Assembly (NCBI RefSeq): GCF_008312895.1 | Contig: NZ_VSSP01000003.1 | Coordinates: 62,001 to 126,000, forward strand | Source of the DNA: Luteimonas suaedae | GTDB lineage: Bacteria > Pseudomonadota > Gammaproteobacteria > Xanthomonadales > Xanthomonadaceae | Direction: 5' to 3' | DNA: 64,000 nucleotides | Part shown: piece after piece, positions 20,812 to 29,926 of the stretch | Position numbering within the stretch: position 1 is the first letter of the stretch | How the letters are laid out: each line of letters opens with the position of its first letter | Made by a program: the position numbers and the translations under genes | Notes under the pieces: model-generated | Seen by the model: only the letters and a program-made list of their open reading frames with translations | The model's database searches: none | What the model was told of the DNA's origin: nothing

Positions 20812-21999
20812 ATGTCCAAATCTACCGCCACCCGTTCGCCCTCGGTGCGCAAACGCATGTTCTGGATGCTGCTGATCGTCCTGGTGGTGTTCGGCGGCGT
20901 GTTCGCCGTCAAGGCCGTGATGGACTACGGCATGAACCAGTTCTTCGACAACATGCCGCAGCCGCCGGTGGCAGTGAGCACGGCCGAAGCGAAGCAGGAA
21001 CGCTGGAGCAGCGGCGTCGACGCGGTCGGCACCCTGGTCGCGGTCAACGGCACCGACATCACCACCGAGGCCGGCGGCGTGGTGCAGAAGATCACGTTCG
21101 AGGCCGGACAGCCGGTTAAGGCCGGCACCCTGCTGGCCGAGCTGAACTCCGCCAACGAGCTGGCCACGCTGAACTCGCTGGAAGCCTCGGCGAAGCTCGC
21201 GGCGGTGCAAAGCGAACGCTGGCAGGCGCTGGGCCGAGACCGACTGGTCTCGCAGGCGGACGCGGAAGAGCGCGCCACTCAGGCCGCCACCGCCCGCGCC
21301 CAGGCCGACGCCCAGCGCGCGCTGATCGCGCAGAAGCGCATCCGCGCGCCGTTCGACGGCGTGCTCGGGATCCGCAAGGTCAGCCTGGGCGAATACATCG
21401 CACCGGGCAGCGCGATCGTCAGCCTGCAGTCGCTGGATCCGATCTACCTCGATTTCACCCTGCCGGAGCAGTACCTGCCGCAGCTCCGGGAAGGCACGAC
21501 CATCCGCGCCCGCGTCGACGCCCTGCCTGGCAAGGCCTTCGAGGGCACGATCACCGCGATCGAGCCGGGCGCGGACGCCAGCACCCGCAACTTCTCCGTG
21601 CAGGCGACGCTGGACAATCCCGACGGTGAACTGCGGCCCGGCACCTTCGCCAAGGTCGACTTCGACCTGGGTGAGGCGCAGGACGCGGTGGTGATCCCGC
21701 AGACGGCGGTCAGCTTCAATCCCTACGGCAATGCGGTGTACGTGGTCGCCGACGCGCCGCCCGCCGAGGACGAAGCGCAGCAGGAAGGCGAAGAGGCCGG
21801 CCCGAAGCACGTCGTCAACCAGCGCTTCGTCACCACCGGCGCGACCCGCGGCGACATGGTCGCGGTGACCGACGGGCTCAAGCCCGGCGAGGTGGTGGTG
21901 ACCAGCGGTCTGTTGCGGCTGCGCAACGGCGCGGCGGTGACGATCAACAACGACGTCCAGCCCGCCACCGACGAATCGCCACAGCCGCAGAACCGCTGA
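20812..21999 (+). CDS. RND periplasmic adaptor, MexH/MdtA-like subgroup
   Basis: A 395-residue membrane-fusion protein with an uncleaved N-terminal anchor (RKRMFWMLLIVLVVFGGVFAV) rather than a lipobox. Lipoyl halves (GGVVQKITFEAGQPVKAG and KRIRAPFDGVLGIRKVSLG) bracket a short helical hairpin. Beta-barrel and membrane-proximal domains follow (DPIYLDFTLPEQYLPQL). The subgroup with a short hairpin pairs with MexI/VexH-like pumps, which fits the downstream gene. It is divergent from the other adaptor and 86 bp upstream of its pump. Confidence 0.9.
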   Translation: MSKSTATRSPSVRKRMFWMLLIVLVVFGGVFAVKAVMDYGMNQFFDNMPQPPVAVSTAEAKQERWSSGVDAVGTLVAVNGTDITTEAGGVVQKITFEAGQPVKAGTLLAELNSANELATLNSLEASAKLAAVQSERWQALGRDRLVSQADAEERATQAATARAQADAQRALIAQKRIRAPFDGVLGIRKVSLGEYIAPGSAIVSLQSLDPIYLDFTLPEQYLPQLREGTTIRARVDALPGKAFEGTITAIEPGADASTRNFSVQATLDNPDGELRPGTFAKVDFDLGEAQDAVVIPQTAVSFNPYGNAVYVVADAPPAEDEAQQEGEEAGPKHVVNQRFVTTGATRGDMVAVTDGLKPGEVVVTSGLLRLRNGAAVTINNDVQPATDESPQPQNR

Positions 22000-22050
22000 G
22001 GCATGCGCCATATCGCTGAGCCCGCCCCCGCGGGCTCGCCCTCCCCCCGA

Positions 22051-22074
22051 CCCTCTCCCGCCTGCGGGAGAGGG
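22051..22074. repeat. Intergenic hairpin CCCTCTCCCG / CGGGAGAGGG
   Basis: A perfect 10-bp stem with a four-base loop lies between the adaptor stop and the pump start, ending 11 bp before ATG 22086. The AGAGGGGGAG bases at its right edge also provide the ribosome-binding site of the pump gene. This type of palindrome is common between bacterial genes. Here it could modulate translation of the pump by sequestering the site, or be an intercistronic stabiliser. Confidence 0.75.
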
Positions 22075-22085
22075 GGAGAAACCGG

Positions 22086-25000
22086 ATGAAATTCACCGAC
22101 ATCTTCATCAACAAGCCGGTGCTGGCGATGGTCGTCAGCCTGTTCATCCTGCTGCTCGGCCTGCGTTCGTTCACCGAGCTCAACGTGCGCCAGTACCCGG
22201 AGCTGCAGAACGCGGTGGTGAACGTCTCCACCACCTATTTCGGCGCCGACGCCGACCTGATCCAGGGCTTCATCACCACCCCGCTGGAGCGCGAGATCGC
22301 CAGCGCCGAGGGCATCGACTACCTCGTGTCCACCAGCGCCGCCGGCGCCAGCACCATCCAGGCCTACATCCGCCTGGACTACGACCCCAACGAGGCGCTG
22401 ACCCAGATCGCGGCCAAGGTCAACAAGCTGCGTGGCGAGTTGCCGGAGGAGTCCGAGGATCCGGTGATCGACCTGCAGCAGGGCCAGCAGATCGCGGCGA
22501 TGTACGTGTCCTTCGCCAGTGACCGGCTCAACAACAACCAGATCACCGACTACCTGACCCGCGTGGTCGAGCCCCGGATCGCGACCATCGAGGGCGTGCA
22601 GCGCGCCGAGATCCTCGGCGCCGGCTCGTTCGCCATGCGCGTGTGGCTCAAACCCGATCGCATGACCGCGCTGCAGGTCACCGCCAGCGACGTGGCCGCC
22701 GCGCTGCGCTCCAACAACGTGCTCTCGGCGCTGGGCTCGACCAAGGGCCAGATGGTGTCGGTCGACCTGACCGCGCGCACCGACCTGCGCACGCCGGAGG
22801 AGTTCCGCCAACTGGTGGTGCGCGAGGAGAACGGCGCGATCGTGCGGCTGGGCGATATCGCCGACGTCGCGCTCGGCTCCGAGAACTACGGCACCTCGGT
22901 GCGGATCAACGGCGATGCCGCGACCTTCATGGGCATCTTCGTCTCGCCGGACGCGAACTCGCTGGACGTGATCAACGATGTGCGCGAGGTCTGGAACAAC
23001 GAGATCATCCCGCAGCTGCCCGAAGGTATCGAGGGCACCATCCCCTACGACAGCACCGAATCGATCCAGGATGCGATCAACGAGGTGATCACCACGATCG
23101 TGGAAGCGGTGATCATCGTGATCGTGGTGATCTTCCTGTTCCTGGGCTCGCTGCGCAGCGTGCTGATCCCGGCGATCGCCGTGCCGCTGTCGCTGGTCGG
23201 CGCGCTGTTCCTGATGCTGCTGATGGGCTTCACCATCAACCTGCTGACGCTGCTGGCGATGGTGCTGGCGATCGGCATCGTGGTCGACGACGCGATCATC
23301 GTGCTGGAGAACGTGCACCGACACATCGAGGACGGCCTGTCGCCGCTCGATGCCGCGCTCAAGGGTGCGCAGGAACTGGCCTGGCCGGTGGTGGCGATGA
23401 CCACCACCCTGGTGGCGGTGTACCTGCCGATCGGCTTCCAGGGCGGGCTGACCGGCGTGCTGTTCACCGAGTTCGCCTTCACCCTGGCCGGCTCGGTGTT
23501 GCTGTCGGGCGTGATCGCGCTGACCCTGTCGCCGATGATGTGCGCCAAGATCCTCAAGCCACATCACGGCGACGAGGGCAAGGGCCGGCTCGAGGCCTGG
23601 CTGGATGCCCGCTTCGACTGGCTGCGCAGCGGCTACCAGCGCAGGCTGCACGGCGCCCTCGACACCAAGGGCGTGATCGCCATCTTCGGCGCGATCGTGT
23701 TCGTGTCCTGCGTGTTCCTGTACGTCATCGCGCCGAAGGAGCCGGCGCCGCTGGAGGACGAGGGCTTCATCTTCGCCATCAGCAGCGCCGACGCCTACAC
23801 CACCCTCGACTACGTCGAGCGCTACACCGAGGAGATGACCGAGATCGCCCGTGAGCTGCCGGAGGTCAACGACTTCTTCCTGTTCAACGGCGGCTTCGGC
23901 GGCGGCGGCGGCGCCAGCAACAGCGCGATGTCCGGCTACGTGCTCAAGCCCTGGAGCCAGCGCGACCGCTCGACCAAGCAGGTGCTGGAGCAGGAACTGC
24001 AGCCCAAGCTGGCCGAGGTCACCGGCCTCAACACCTTCGCGCTGGTGCCGCCTTCGCTGCCCAGCGCCGGCGGCGACGGCGGCGGCGAATTCCTGATCGG
24101 TGGCATCGGCTCGATCGAACAGCTCAATGAACTAGCCGGGGCGATCATCGAGCGCGCCCAGGCCAGCCGCCGCTTCATCTTCCTCGACACCGACCTGAAG
24201 ATCGACAAGCCGCGCATCGAGGTGCAGATCGACCGCGACAAGGCGGCCACGCTCGGCATCGAGATGCGCACGCTGGCGGCAGACATGTCGGCGCTGCTGG
24301 CCGGCGGCTACGTCAACCGCTTCGCGATGGAGAACCGCTCCTACCGCGTGATCCCGCAGGTGCAGCGCAGCGACCGGCTCAATGCCGACCAGCTCAAGGA
24401 TTACTACACCCGCACCCGCGACGGCGAGCTGATCCCGCTGTCGACCCTGGTGACGCTGAGGGAAAGCACGCAGCCGCAGACGCTCAAGCGCTTCCAGCAG
24501 CTCAACGCGGTGGGCATCACTTTCGCCCCGCGCCCCGGCGTGACCAAGGGCGAGGCGCTGCGGGTGCTGGACGAGGCCGCGGCCGACATCCTGCCGCAGG
24601 GCTACAGCGTCGACTACGCCGGCGAGTCGCGCCAGTTCAAACAGGAAGGCACGACCATGCTGGTGACGCTGGTGTTCGCGCTGATCATGATCTTCCTGGT
24701 GCTGTCGGCGCAGTTCGAGAGCTTCCGCGATGCGTTGATCATGCTGATCACGGTGCCGATGGCGATCAGCGGCGCGCTGCTGGTGCTCAACGCGCTGGCG
24801 CTGCTCGGCGGCGTGCTGGGAATGGCCGGGATCGAAGCCTTCCCCGGCATGAGCGTCAACATCTACACCCAGGTCGGACTGGTGACGCTGATCGGCGTGA
24901 TCGCCAAGCACGGCATCCTGATCGTGGAGTTCGCCAACAAGCTGCAGGTCGAGCAGGGCCTCTCCAAGCGCGAGGCCATCGAGGAGGCCTCCGGCATCCG

Positions 25001-25262
25001 TCTGCGGCCGGTGCTGATGACCACCGCGGCGCTGGTGTTCGCGATGTTCCCGCTGCTGATCGCCAAGGGCCCCGGCGCGGCGTCACGTTTCGCGATCGGC
25101 ATGACCATCGCCTCAGGCATGACCATCGGCACCGCGTTCACCCTGTTCGTGCTGCCGGCGTTCTACCTGTACCTGGCACGCGACCACACGCACGATCGCG
25201 AGCGCGCTGCACACGACGTCGACGGCGAACCGCTGCCGCCACCGGAGCCGCAGCACGGCTGA
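22086..25262 (+). CDS. RND efflux transporter, MexI/VexH-like (HAE1) family
   Basis: A 1058-residue pump starting MKFTDIFINKPVLAMVVSLF. The N-terminal FINKPV and the LRSFTELNVRQYPEL segment are typical of the MexI/MdtBC-like branch rather than AcrB. Paired Asp residues of the proton relay are present (AIGIVVDDAIIVLENVHRH). A Gly-rich loop (FNGGFGGGGGAS) lies in the periplasmic cleft region. The C-terminus is His/Pro-rich. It forms an operon with the adaptor at 20812. With the other pair on the opposite strand, two complete but channel-less RND systems lie head to head. Substrate unknown. Confidence 0.93.
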   Translation: MKFTDIFINKPVLAMVVSLFILLLGLRSFTELNVRQYPELQNAVVNVSTTYFGADADLIQGFITTPLEREIASAEGIDYLVSTSAAGASTIQAYIRLDYDPNEALTQIAAKVNKLRGELPEESEDPVIDLQQGQQIAAMYVSFASDRLNNNQITDYLTRVVEPRIATIEGVQRAEILGAGSFAMRVWLKPDRMTALQVTASDVAAALRSNNVLSALGSTKGQMVSVDLTARTDLRTPEEFRQLVVREENGAIVRLGDIADVALGSENYGTSVRINGDAATFMGIFVSPDANSLDVINDVREVWNNEIIPQLPEGIEGTIPYDSTESIQDAINEVITTIVEAVIIVIVVIFLFLGSLRSVLIPAIAVPLSLVGALFLMLLMGFTINLLTLLAMVLAIGIVVDDAIIVLENVHRHIEDGLSPLDAALKGAQELAWPVVAMTTTLVAVYLPIGFQGGLTGVLFTEFAFTLAGSVLLSGVIALTLSPMMCAKILKPHHGDEGKGRLEAWLDARFDWLRSGYQRRLHGALDTKGVIAIFGAIVFVSCVFLYVIAPKEPAPLEDEGFIFAISSADAYTTLDYVERYTEEMTEIARELPEVNDFFLFNGGFGGGGGASNSAMSGYVLKPWSQRDRSTKQVLEQELQPKLAEVTGLNTFALVPPSLPSAGGDGGGEFLIGGIGSIEQLNELAGAIIERAQASRRFIFLDTDLKIDKPRIEVQIDRDKAATLGIEMRTLAADMSALLAGGYVNRFAMENRSYRVIPQVQRSDRLNADQLKDYYTRTRDGELIPLSTLVTLRESTQPQTLKRFQQLNAVGITFAPRPGVTKGEALRVLDEAAADILPQGYSVDYAGESRQFKQEGTTMLVTLVFALIMIFLVLSAQFESFRDALIMLITVPMAISGALLVLNALALLGGVLGMAGIEAFPGMSVNIYTQVGLVTLIGVIAKHGILIVEFANKLQVEQGLSKREAIEEASGIRLRPVLMTTAALVFAMFPLLIAKGPGAASRFAIGMTIASGMTIGTAFTLFVLPAFYLYLARDHTHDRERAAHDVDGEPLPPPEPQHG

Positions 25263-25350
25263 GGAGCTAGGAACGAGGAGTGAGGAACGAATTAGGAGCG
25301 GCGCGCCGCCTTCTCTCGTTTCTCGCTCCTCCTCCACTCGTTTCTCATTG
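25261..25350. repeat. Purine/pyrimidine fold-back low-complexity repeat
   Basis: GAGGAACGAGGAGTGAGGAACG on the left is followed by the pyrimidine complement CTCGTTTCTCGCTCCTCC, which can fold back. It has the same composition as 3874-3945 and 56620-56690 and lies after the pump gene, next to the GTAG-REP pair. Confidence 0.55.
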
Positions 25351-25378
25351 CGCGTCGGCGACGACCCGCCGCCGCTCC

Positions 25379-25520
25379 GTAGGAGCGCGCCATGCGCGCG
25401 ATGCCGCGGGCATTTTGCCGCCCGCGAATTCCGGTGACCGACGCACCTGCCGGTCCAGAGTCGCGGCATCCACCGGATCCGGCCGGCACCCGCGGCATCG
25501 CGCGCATGGCGCGCTCCTAC
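25379..25520. repeat. Paired GTAG-REP element, 142 bp, overlapping the bioD stop
   Basis: Perfect 32-bp terminal inverted repeats (outer sequence GTAGGAGCGCGCCATGCGCG) enclose a 78-bp core. The whole element is about 93 percent identical to the copy at 27479-27620 (about ten substitutions by eye, no indels). The right-hand GTAG, read on the minus strand, provides TAG, the bioD stop codon. It lies between the RND pump and bioD, which are convergent. I see no flanking target-site duplication. Confidence 0.9.
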
Positions 25521-26194
25521 GGGGGCGGCCAGGTCAATGTGCGGGCGGCGGCGACGGCATCGGGCGGCTGCATGTGCGGCAGCACGCCCAGGCACGGTGC
25601 CGGCAAGGCGTCGCGCAACAACTGTGCGTAGGCGCCGTCGCGGTCGAAGTCCGGCTCGATCCCGCTGCCGATCCAGCCCACCAGGCGGCAGCCGTCGGCC
25701 GCGATCGCGCGCGCGCTCAGCCGCGCATGGCTCAGGCAGCCCAGCCGCAGGCCGACCACCAGCACCACTTCCAACTGCAGCGCATGCACCAGCTGTGATT
25801 GCTCGAAACCGTCGGCGAACGGCGCCAGCCAGCCGCCGACGCCCTCGACCACCACCCGATCGGCGGTCGCAGCCAGGCGCGCATGGGCGGCGAGCAGCGG
25901 CGCCGGCGCGATCGCGATGTCCGCCTCGCGCGCCGCCAGTTGCGGCGCGGTCGCCGCCGGCAGCGGGTACGGATTGACGTCGGCATAGGACGGACGCGGA
26001 TCGCTGGCGGCCCGCAGCGCGAGCGCATCCTCGTTGCGCCAGCCTTCGGCGGTGCGCTCGCATCCGCTGGCCACCGGCTTCATGCCGACCGCGCGCAGCC
26101 CACGCGCGCGCAAGGCGTGCAGCAGCGCAGCGCTCACCAGGGTCTTGCCGACCCCGGTATCGGTGCCGGTGACATACAGGTCGCACGCGCTCAT
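25517..26194 (-). CDS. bioD: ATP-dependent dethiobiotin synthetase BioD
   Basis: A 225-residue enzyme forming the ureido ring of dethiobiotin from 7,8-diaminopelargonic acid, CO2 and ATP. The P-loop GTDTGVGKT is at residues 10-18. Other family blocks are MKPVASGCE, NPYPLPAATAPQLAA (substrate loop), VVVEGVGGWLAPF, and GLRLGCLSHARLS. The remaining biotin genes are not in this window. The stop codon TAG is contributed by the GTAG head of the REP element downstream, so the last residues (TLTWPPP) are probably a remodelled end. Confidence 0.95.
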   Translation of the reverse strand: MSACDLYVTGTDTGVGKTLVSAALLHALRARGLRAVGMKPVASGCERTAEGWRNEDALALRAASDPRPSYADVNPYPLPAATAPQLAAREADIAIAPAPLLAAHARLAATADRVVVEGVGGWLAPFADGFEQSQLVHALQLEVVLVVGLRLGCLSHARLSARAIAADGCRLVGWIGSGIEPDFDRDGAYAQLLRDALPAPCLGVLPHMQPPDAVAAARTLTWPPP

Positions 26195-26213
26195 GCCGGC
26201 GCTCCGCCTTGCT

Positions 26214-26422
26214 TCCTTCTTCGAAAAAGAGGGACCGAGGCCGAAGTTTCACGATGTGGCTTACTGCCCGTCCTCCCCCATTGAAAAAGGGGGATTGCCG
26301 CTGAAGTTTCCCCACATCTCCTGGCGCTTGTCTTCCCCCTTTGAAAAAGGGGGATTGAGGGGGATTTGCGGCTTTGTCGGGCAGCAGGCAAATCCCCCCA
26401 GCCCCCCTTTTTCAAAGGGGGG
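26214..26422. repeat. Cluster of GAAAAAGGGGGA repeats, three direct and one inverted
   Basis: Between divergent bioD and the sulfoxide reductase (389-bp gap), three direct units centred on GAAAAAGGGGGATTG (about 26230, 26281, 26341) are spaced about 50-60 bp apart. The first two are each followed by GAAGTTTC. A fourth copy is inverted (26389-26422, CCCCCCTTTTTCAAAGGGGGG). The third and fourth form a long near-perfect hairpin (26335-26368 with 26389-26422). It is a dispersed intergenic repeat, not a gene. The 160 bp after it must hold the promoter of the next gene. Confidence 0.8.
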
Positions 26423-26583
26423 AGGCGACCAGCACCGAACGTCTCCAAAGCGGGAACGCACGCGGCGGCAGGAGAACATGTCCGGCGAACGCACGCCGAG
26501 CGGCGAAGCACCGCGGAAGGTTCATGGGCGAACGGCATCGGTGTCTCCTCCGGCGGCCGGGCCGCTGTTGCTACACTGCGCGG

Positions 26584-27066
26584 ATGTTCGCATCCCAGCG
26601 CCTCGACGGCGACAAACCGGAGCAGTACGCACAGCTGACCGCGCAGGCCCAAGCGCTGCTGGCCGGCGAGCACGACCGGATCGCCAACGCCGCCAACCTG
26701 TCGGCGCTGGTATTCCACGCGCTGCCGGATCTCAACTGGGTGGGCTTCTATTTCTTCGACGGCACCGAGCTGGTGGTCGGCCCGTTCCAGGGGCAGCCCG
26801 CCTGCGTGCGTATTCCGTTGGACAAGGGCGTGTGCGGCGCCGCTGCGCGCAGCCGCCGCACGCAGCGGATCGACGACGTGCACGCCTTTCCGGGTCACAT
26901 CGCCTGCGACGCCGCCTCGCGCTCGGAACTGGTGGTGCCGCTGTTCGACGGCGACACCCTGATCGGCGTATTCGACCTCGATAGCCCGCTGACGGCGCGC
27001 TTCGACGTCGACGACCAGACCGGCCTGGAAGCCGTTGCCCGCATCTGGCTGGAGTCGCTGCGATGA
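26584..27066 (+). CDS. Free methionine-(R)-sulfoxide reductase, GAF-domain (fRMsr/YebR type)
   Basis: A 160-residue single GAF domain that reduces free methionine-R-sulfoxide. The signature DLNWVGFYFF is followed by GPFQGQPACVRIPLDKGVCGAAA and VHAFPGHIACDAASRSELVVPL. The redox cysteines are Cys74, Cys84 and Cys108, matching the family spacing. ATG 26584 gives the typical start; the longer upstream frame is translated repeat DNA. It overlaps the next gene by 4 bp (ATGA), indicating translational coupling. Confidence 0.9.
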   Translation: MFASQRLDGDKPEQYAQLTAQAQALLAGEHDRIANAANLSALVFHALPDLNWVGFYFFDGTELVVGPFQGQPACVRIPLDKGVCGAAARSRRTQRIDDVHAFPGHIACDAASRSELVVPLFDGDTLIGVFDLDSPLTARFDVDDQTGLEAVARIWLESLR

Positions 27067-27425
27067 CCGCACCCAAGATGCGCAACATCGGTCCGAAGTC
27101 CGCCGCCTGGCTGCGCCAGGTGGGACTGCGCACGCGCGAGGACCTGGAAGCGGCCGGCCCGGTCGAAGCCTACATGCGCGTGCGCCGCGCCGGTTTCCGC
27201 CCCAGCCTCAACCTGCTCTATGCACTGGAAGGTGCGCTGCTCGACTGCCACTGGCAGGAGGTGCCGGAAGCGCGCCGCCAGCAGCTGGTCGAGGCTGCCG
27301 AGGCCGCGATCGCCGACCTGCCGCCGCCCCGTGGTCGCCCCGCGGCGGGGCCGGTGACAACCACCGTGCACCAGGAAGACGCGCCGGCCTCGCCCGACCT
27401 TCCGGACACCGACACTGACGATTGA
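27063..27425 (+). CDS. TfoX C-terminal-domain protein
   Basis: A 120-residue protein whose first 75 residues (MRNIGPKSAAWLRQVGLRTREDLEAAGPVEAYMRVRR..NLLYALEGAL) are the TfoX C-terminal helix-hairpin-helix-like domain. The rest is a Pro/Asp-rich disordered tail ending DTDTDD. The TfoX N-terminal domain is absent, so this is not full-length TfoX/Sxy. It shares the ATGA overlap with the reductase gene. A role in competence cannot be inferred from this domain alone. Confidence 0.85.
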   Translation: MTAPKMRNIGPKSAAWLRQVGLRTREDLEAAGPVEAYMRVRRAGFRPSLNLLYALEGALLDCHWQEVPEARRQQLVEAAEAAIADLPPPRGRPAAGPVTTTVHQEDAPASPDLPDTDTDD

Positions 27426-27478
27426 GCCGCCATCGCGAGACAGCGGATCTCTGTCGCGTGGCGCGATGCCTGTACTTC

Positions 27479-27620
27479 GTAGGAGCGCGCCATGCGCGCG
27501 ATGCCGCGGGCACTTTGCCGCCCGCGGATTCCGGTGACCGGTGTGCCTGCCGGTCCGGAATCGCGGCATCCACCGGATGCTGCCGGCACCCGCGGCATCG
27601 CGCGCATGGCGCGCTCCTAC
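27479..27620. repeat. Paired GTAG-REP element, 142 bp
   Basis: Nearly identical to 25379-25520: 32-bp perfect terminal inverted repeats and a 78-bp core with CCGGTGACCGG and CGGCATCCACCGGAT. It lies between the TfoX-domain gene and the cobalamin riboswitch and so separates two transcription units. Confidence 0.9.
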
Positions 27621-27687
27621 GGCGATGGTTGCCATCGGCACGTGTGCCGACGATCCGGCACCGCCCGGATCGCGTACAATCGCCCCG

Positions 27688-27905
27688 CTTCAGGTGACCC
27701 GACGGCGACCGCCGCCGGGTTGAAACGGGAAGCCGGTGACGCCCTCGCGGCCACTCCGGCGCTGCCCCCGCAACGGTAAGCGAGTCAGGCATCGCAATCG
27801 CCACTGTGCCGGTTCCGGATTCCGGAACGATGCATGGGAAGGCGCGATCGCCGGAACCGGCATGCACTGCCGCCGGTTCGCCCGCAAGCCCGGAGACCGG
27901 CCTGA
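27688..27905 (+). ncRNA. Cobalamin (AdoCbl) riboswitch in the btuB leader
   Basis: The hallmark blocks are in order: GGGTTGAAACGGGAAGCCGG (27717-27736), GGTGACGCC, the B12 box region GCTGCCCCCGCAACGGTAAG (27760-27779), CGCCACTG at about 27800, and the closing AAGCCCGGAGACCGGCC at 27886-27902. It is followed at once by the 8-bp stem CAGGGGAA/TTCCCCTG (27908-27925), a possible part of the expression platform. It lies about 180 bp upstream of btuB, which should be shut off when cobalamin binds. Confidence 0.95.
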
Positions 27906-28084
27906 AGCAGGGGAATCTTCCCCTGACCGGTTGCCGATGCGGAGGGCGTCGTGGCAGCGATGCCGACGCTTGCCGTCCGCTTCCGCCGCCTCCCTTCTCT
28001 TCGCGCAGCTCCACCGGGCACGCGCGTCGCCGCGCGTGCCTTCACCGCTACCGCGTGCGTGGGTGCGCGCGATGGAGACTATGC

Positions 28085-29926
28085 ATGCAGTACCGGATCC
28101 TCACCCTGGCCCTCGCGGCCGCGCTCGCGCCGCTGCCGGCGCTCGCCGCTCCCGCGGCCACCGACCTCGACGAGGTCATCGTCACCGCCACCCGCACGAA
28201 GATCGCGCTGGCCGACAGCCTGGTCCCGGCGCAGGTGATCGACCGCGCCGAGATCAAGCGCAGCCAGGCTGTCTCGCTGCCCGAGCTGCTGCGCGGCCGG
28301 GCCGGCATCAACCTGGTCAACAGCGGCGGGCCCGGCAAGCAGAGCTCACTGTTCATGCGCGGCGCCGGCTCCAACCAGATATTGGTCCTGATCGACGGCG
28401 TGCGCATCGGCTCGGCCACCGCCGGCCTGCCGGCGCTGCAGGACATCCCGGTGGCGCAGATCGACCGTATCGAGATCGTGCGCGGCCCGCACTCGAGCCT
28501 GTACGGCGCCGACGCGATCGGCGGCGTGATCCAGATCTTCACCCGCCGCGACAGCGGTCCGCCGCGGCCGCGCTTCCACGCCGGCATCGGCAGCCATGGC
28601 CTGCGTGAAGCCGGTGCCGGCATCGGCGGCGGCAGCGAGCGCGCCTGGTTCGGCGCCGATGTCGCACACCTGCGCACCGACGGCATTGATGCCTGCCGCG
28701 GCACGCTGGCCGGTTTTGGCGCGGGCTGCTTCGCCGAGGAGCCCGACCGCGACGGCTATCGCAACCGCTCGGCCAGCCTGCGCGGTGGCCTGGCATTCTC
28801 CGACGCCTGGACGCTCGACGGCGTAGCGCTGCGTTCGGAAGGCGACAACCACTTCGACGGCACCTGGGCGAATTATTCCGAGACCGTGCAGCAGGTGGTC
28901 GGCGCCAAGCTCCGTTTCGAACCGTCAGAAACGCTGACGCTGCAGGCCGGCCTCGGCCGCAGCGACGACCGCACCGACGACTACCTCGACGGCGATTTTG
29001 TGGCCCATCTGCGCACCCGCCGCGAGCAGGCCTCGCTGCAGGCCGACATCGCCCTGGCCTCGGAGCAGGTGCTGAGCGTCGGCGCCGACTGGCTCGACGA
29101 CCGGATTGCCGGCAGCACCGAATACGACCTCGCCAGCCGCGACAACCTCGGCGTGTTCGCCCTCTGGCAGGGCGACTTCGGTGCGCAGCAGTGGCAGGCC
29201 AGCGTGCGCAACGACGACAACGAACAGTTCGGCAGCCACGCCACCGGCAGCCTCGCCTGGGGCCTGGCCTTCGGCCCGAACCTGCGGCTGACCGCCAGCT
29301 ACGCCACCGGCTTCCGCGCACCGAGCTTCAACGATCTGTACTACCCGTTCTCGGGCAACCCGGAGCTCGATCCGGAGCAGTCGGACAACCTCAATCTCGG
29401 CATCGCCCAGGCCCGCGCCGGCTGGAGCTGGTCGCTCGACCTGTACCAGAACCGCGTCGACGACCTGATCAACTACGACGCCACCACCTTCCGGCCGGTG
29501 AACGTCGACCAGGCGCGCTTGCGCGGCGCGGAGCTGACCTTCGCCACCGCGCTGGCGGGCTGGGACCTGTCGGCGCAGCTGAGCCACGTCGATCCGCGCA
29601 ATCGCAGCGAAGGCGCCAACCATGGACGCCTGCTGGCGCGCCGTGCGCGCAATACCGGCCGCATCGACCTGGATCGCGCATTCGGCGCGTTCCGCTTCGG
29701 CGTGACGCTCAACGGCGCCGGACATCGCTTCGACGATGCCGCCAACACCACGCGCCTGGGCGGCCACGCCACGACGGACCTGCGCTTCGAGTACGCCTTC
29801 CATCCGGAGTGGACGCTGCAGGCGCGCGCCAGCAACGTCTTCGATCGCACCTACGAGACCATCGCCTGGTACAACCAGCCGGGCCGCGAGTACGGCCTGA
29901 CGTTGCGCTACGCGCCGGTGCGCTGA
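28085..29926 (+). CDS. btuB: TonB-dependent vitamin B12 receptor BtuB
   Basis: A 613-residue outer-membrane receptor. The signal peptide (MQYRILTLALAAALAPLPALA) is followed by a TonB box (DEVIVTATR). A plug domain comes next (VIDRAEIKRSQAVSLPELLRG..GPHSSLYGADAIGGVIQIFT). The 22-strand barrel ends in the expected aromatic-pattern strand (YGLTLRYAPVR). Length matches E. coli BtuB (614). ATG 28085 has GGAGA close upstream. The cobalamin riboswitch in its leader fixes the substrate. The 3' end overlaps the convergent histidine kinase gene by 19 bp. Confidence 0.95.
   Translation: MQYRILTLALAAALAPLPALAAPAATDLDEVIVTATRTKIALADSLVPAQVIDRAEIKRSQAVSLPELLRGRAGINLVNSGGPGKQSSLFMRGAGSNQILVLIDGVRIGSATAGLPALQDIPVAQIDRIEIVRGPHSSLYGADAIGGVIQIFTRRDSGPPRPRFHAGIGSHGLREAGAGIGGGSERAWFGADVAHLRTDGIDACRGTLAGFGAGCFAEEPDRDGYRNRSASLRGGLAFSDAWTLDGVALRSEGDNHFDGTWANYSETVQQVVGAKLRFEPSETLTLQAGLGRSDDRTDDYLDGDFVAHLRTRREQASLQADIALASEQVLSVGADWLDDRIAGSTEYDLASRDNLGVFALWQGDFGAQQWQASVRNDDNEQFGSHATGSLAWGLAFGPNLRLTASYATGFRAPSFNDLYYPFSGNPELDPEQSDNLNLGIAQARAGWSWSLDLYQNRVDDLINYDATTFRPVNVDQARLRGAELTFATALAGWDLSAQLSHVDPRNRSEGANHGRLLARRARNTGRIDLDRAFGAFRFGVTLNGAGHRFDDAANTTRLGGHATTDLRFEYAFHPEWTLQARASNVFDRTYETIAWYNQPGREYGLTLRYAPVR

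Noticed and set aside
25379-25520. GTAG-REP pair as a MITE with transposase-made target duplications
   Set aside because: No flanking direct repeats of 2-9 bp are visible and no transposase is nearby; the GTAG head fits REP/RAYT better.
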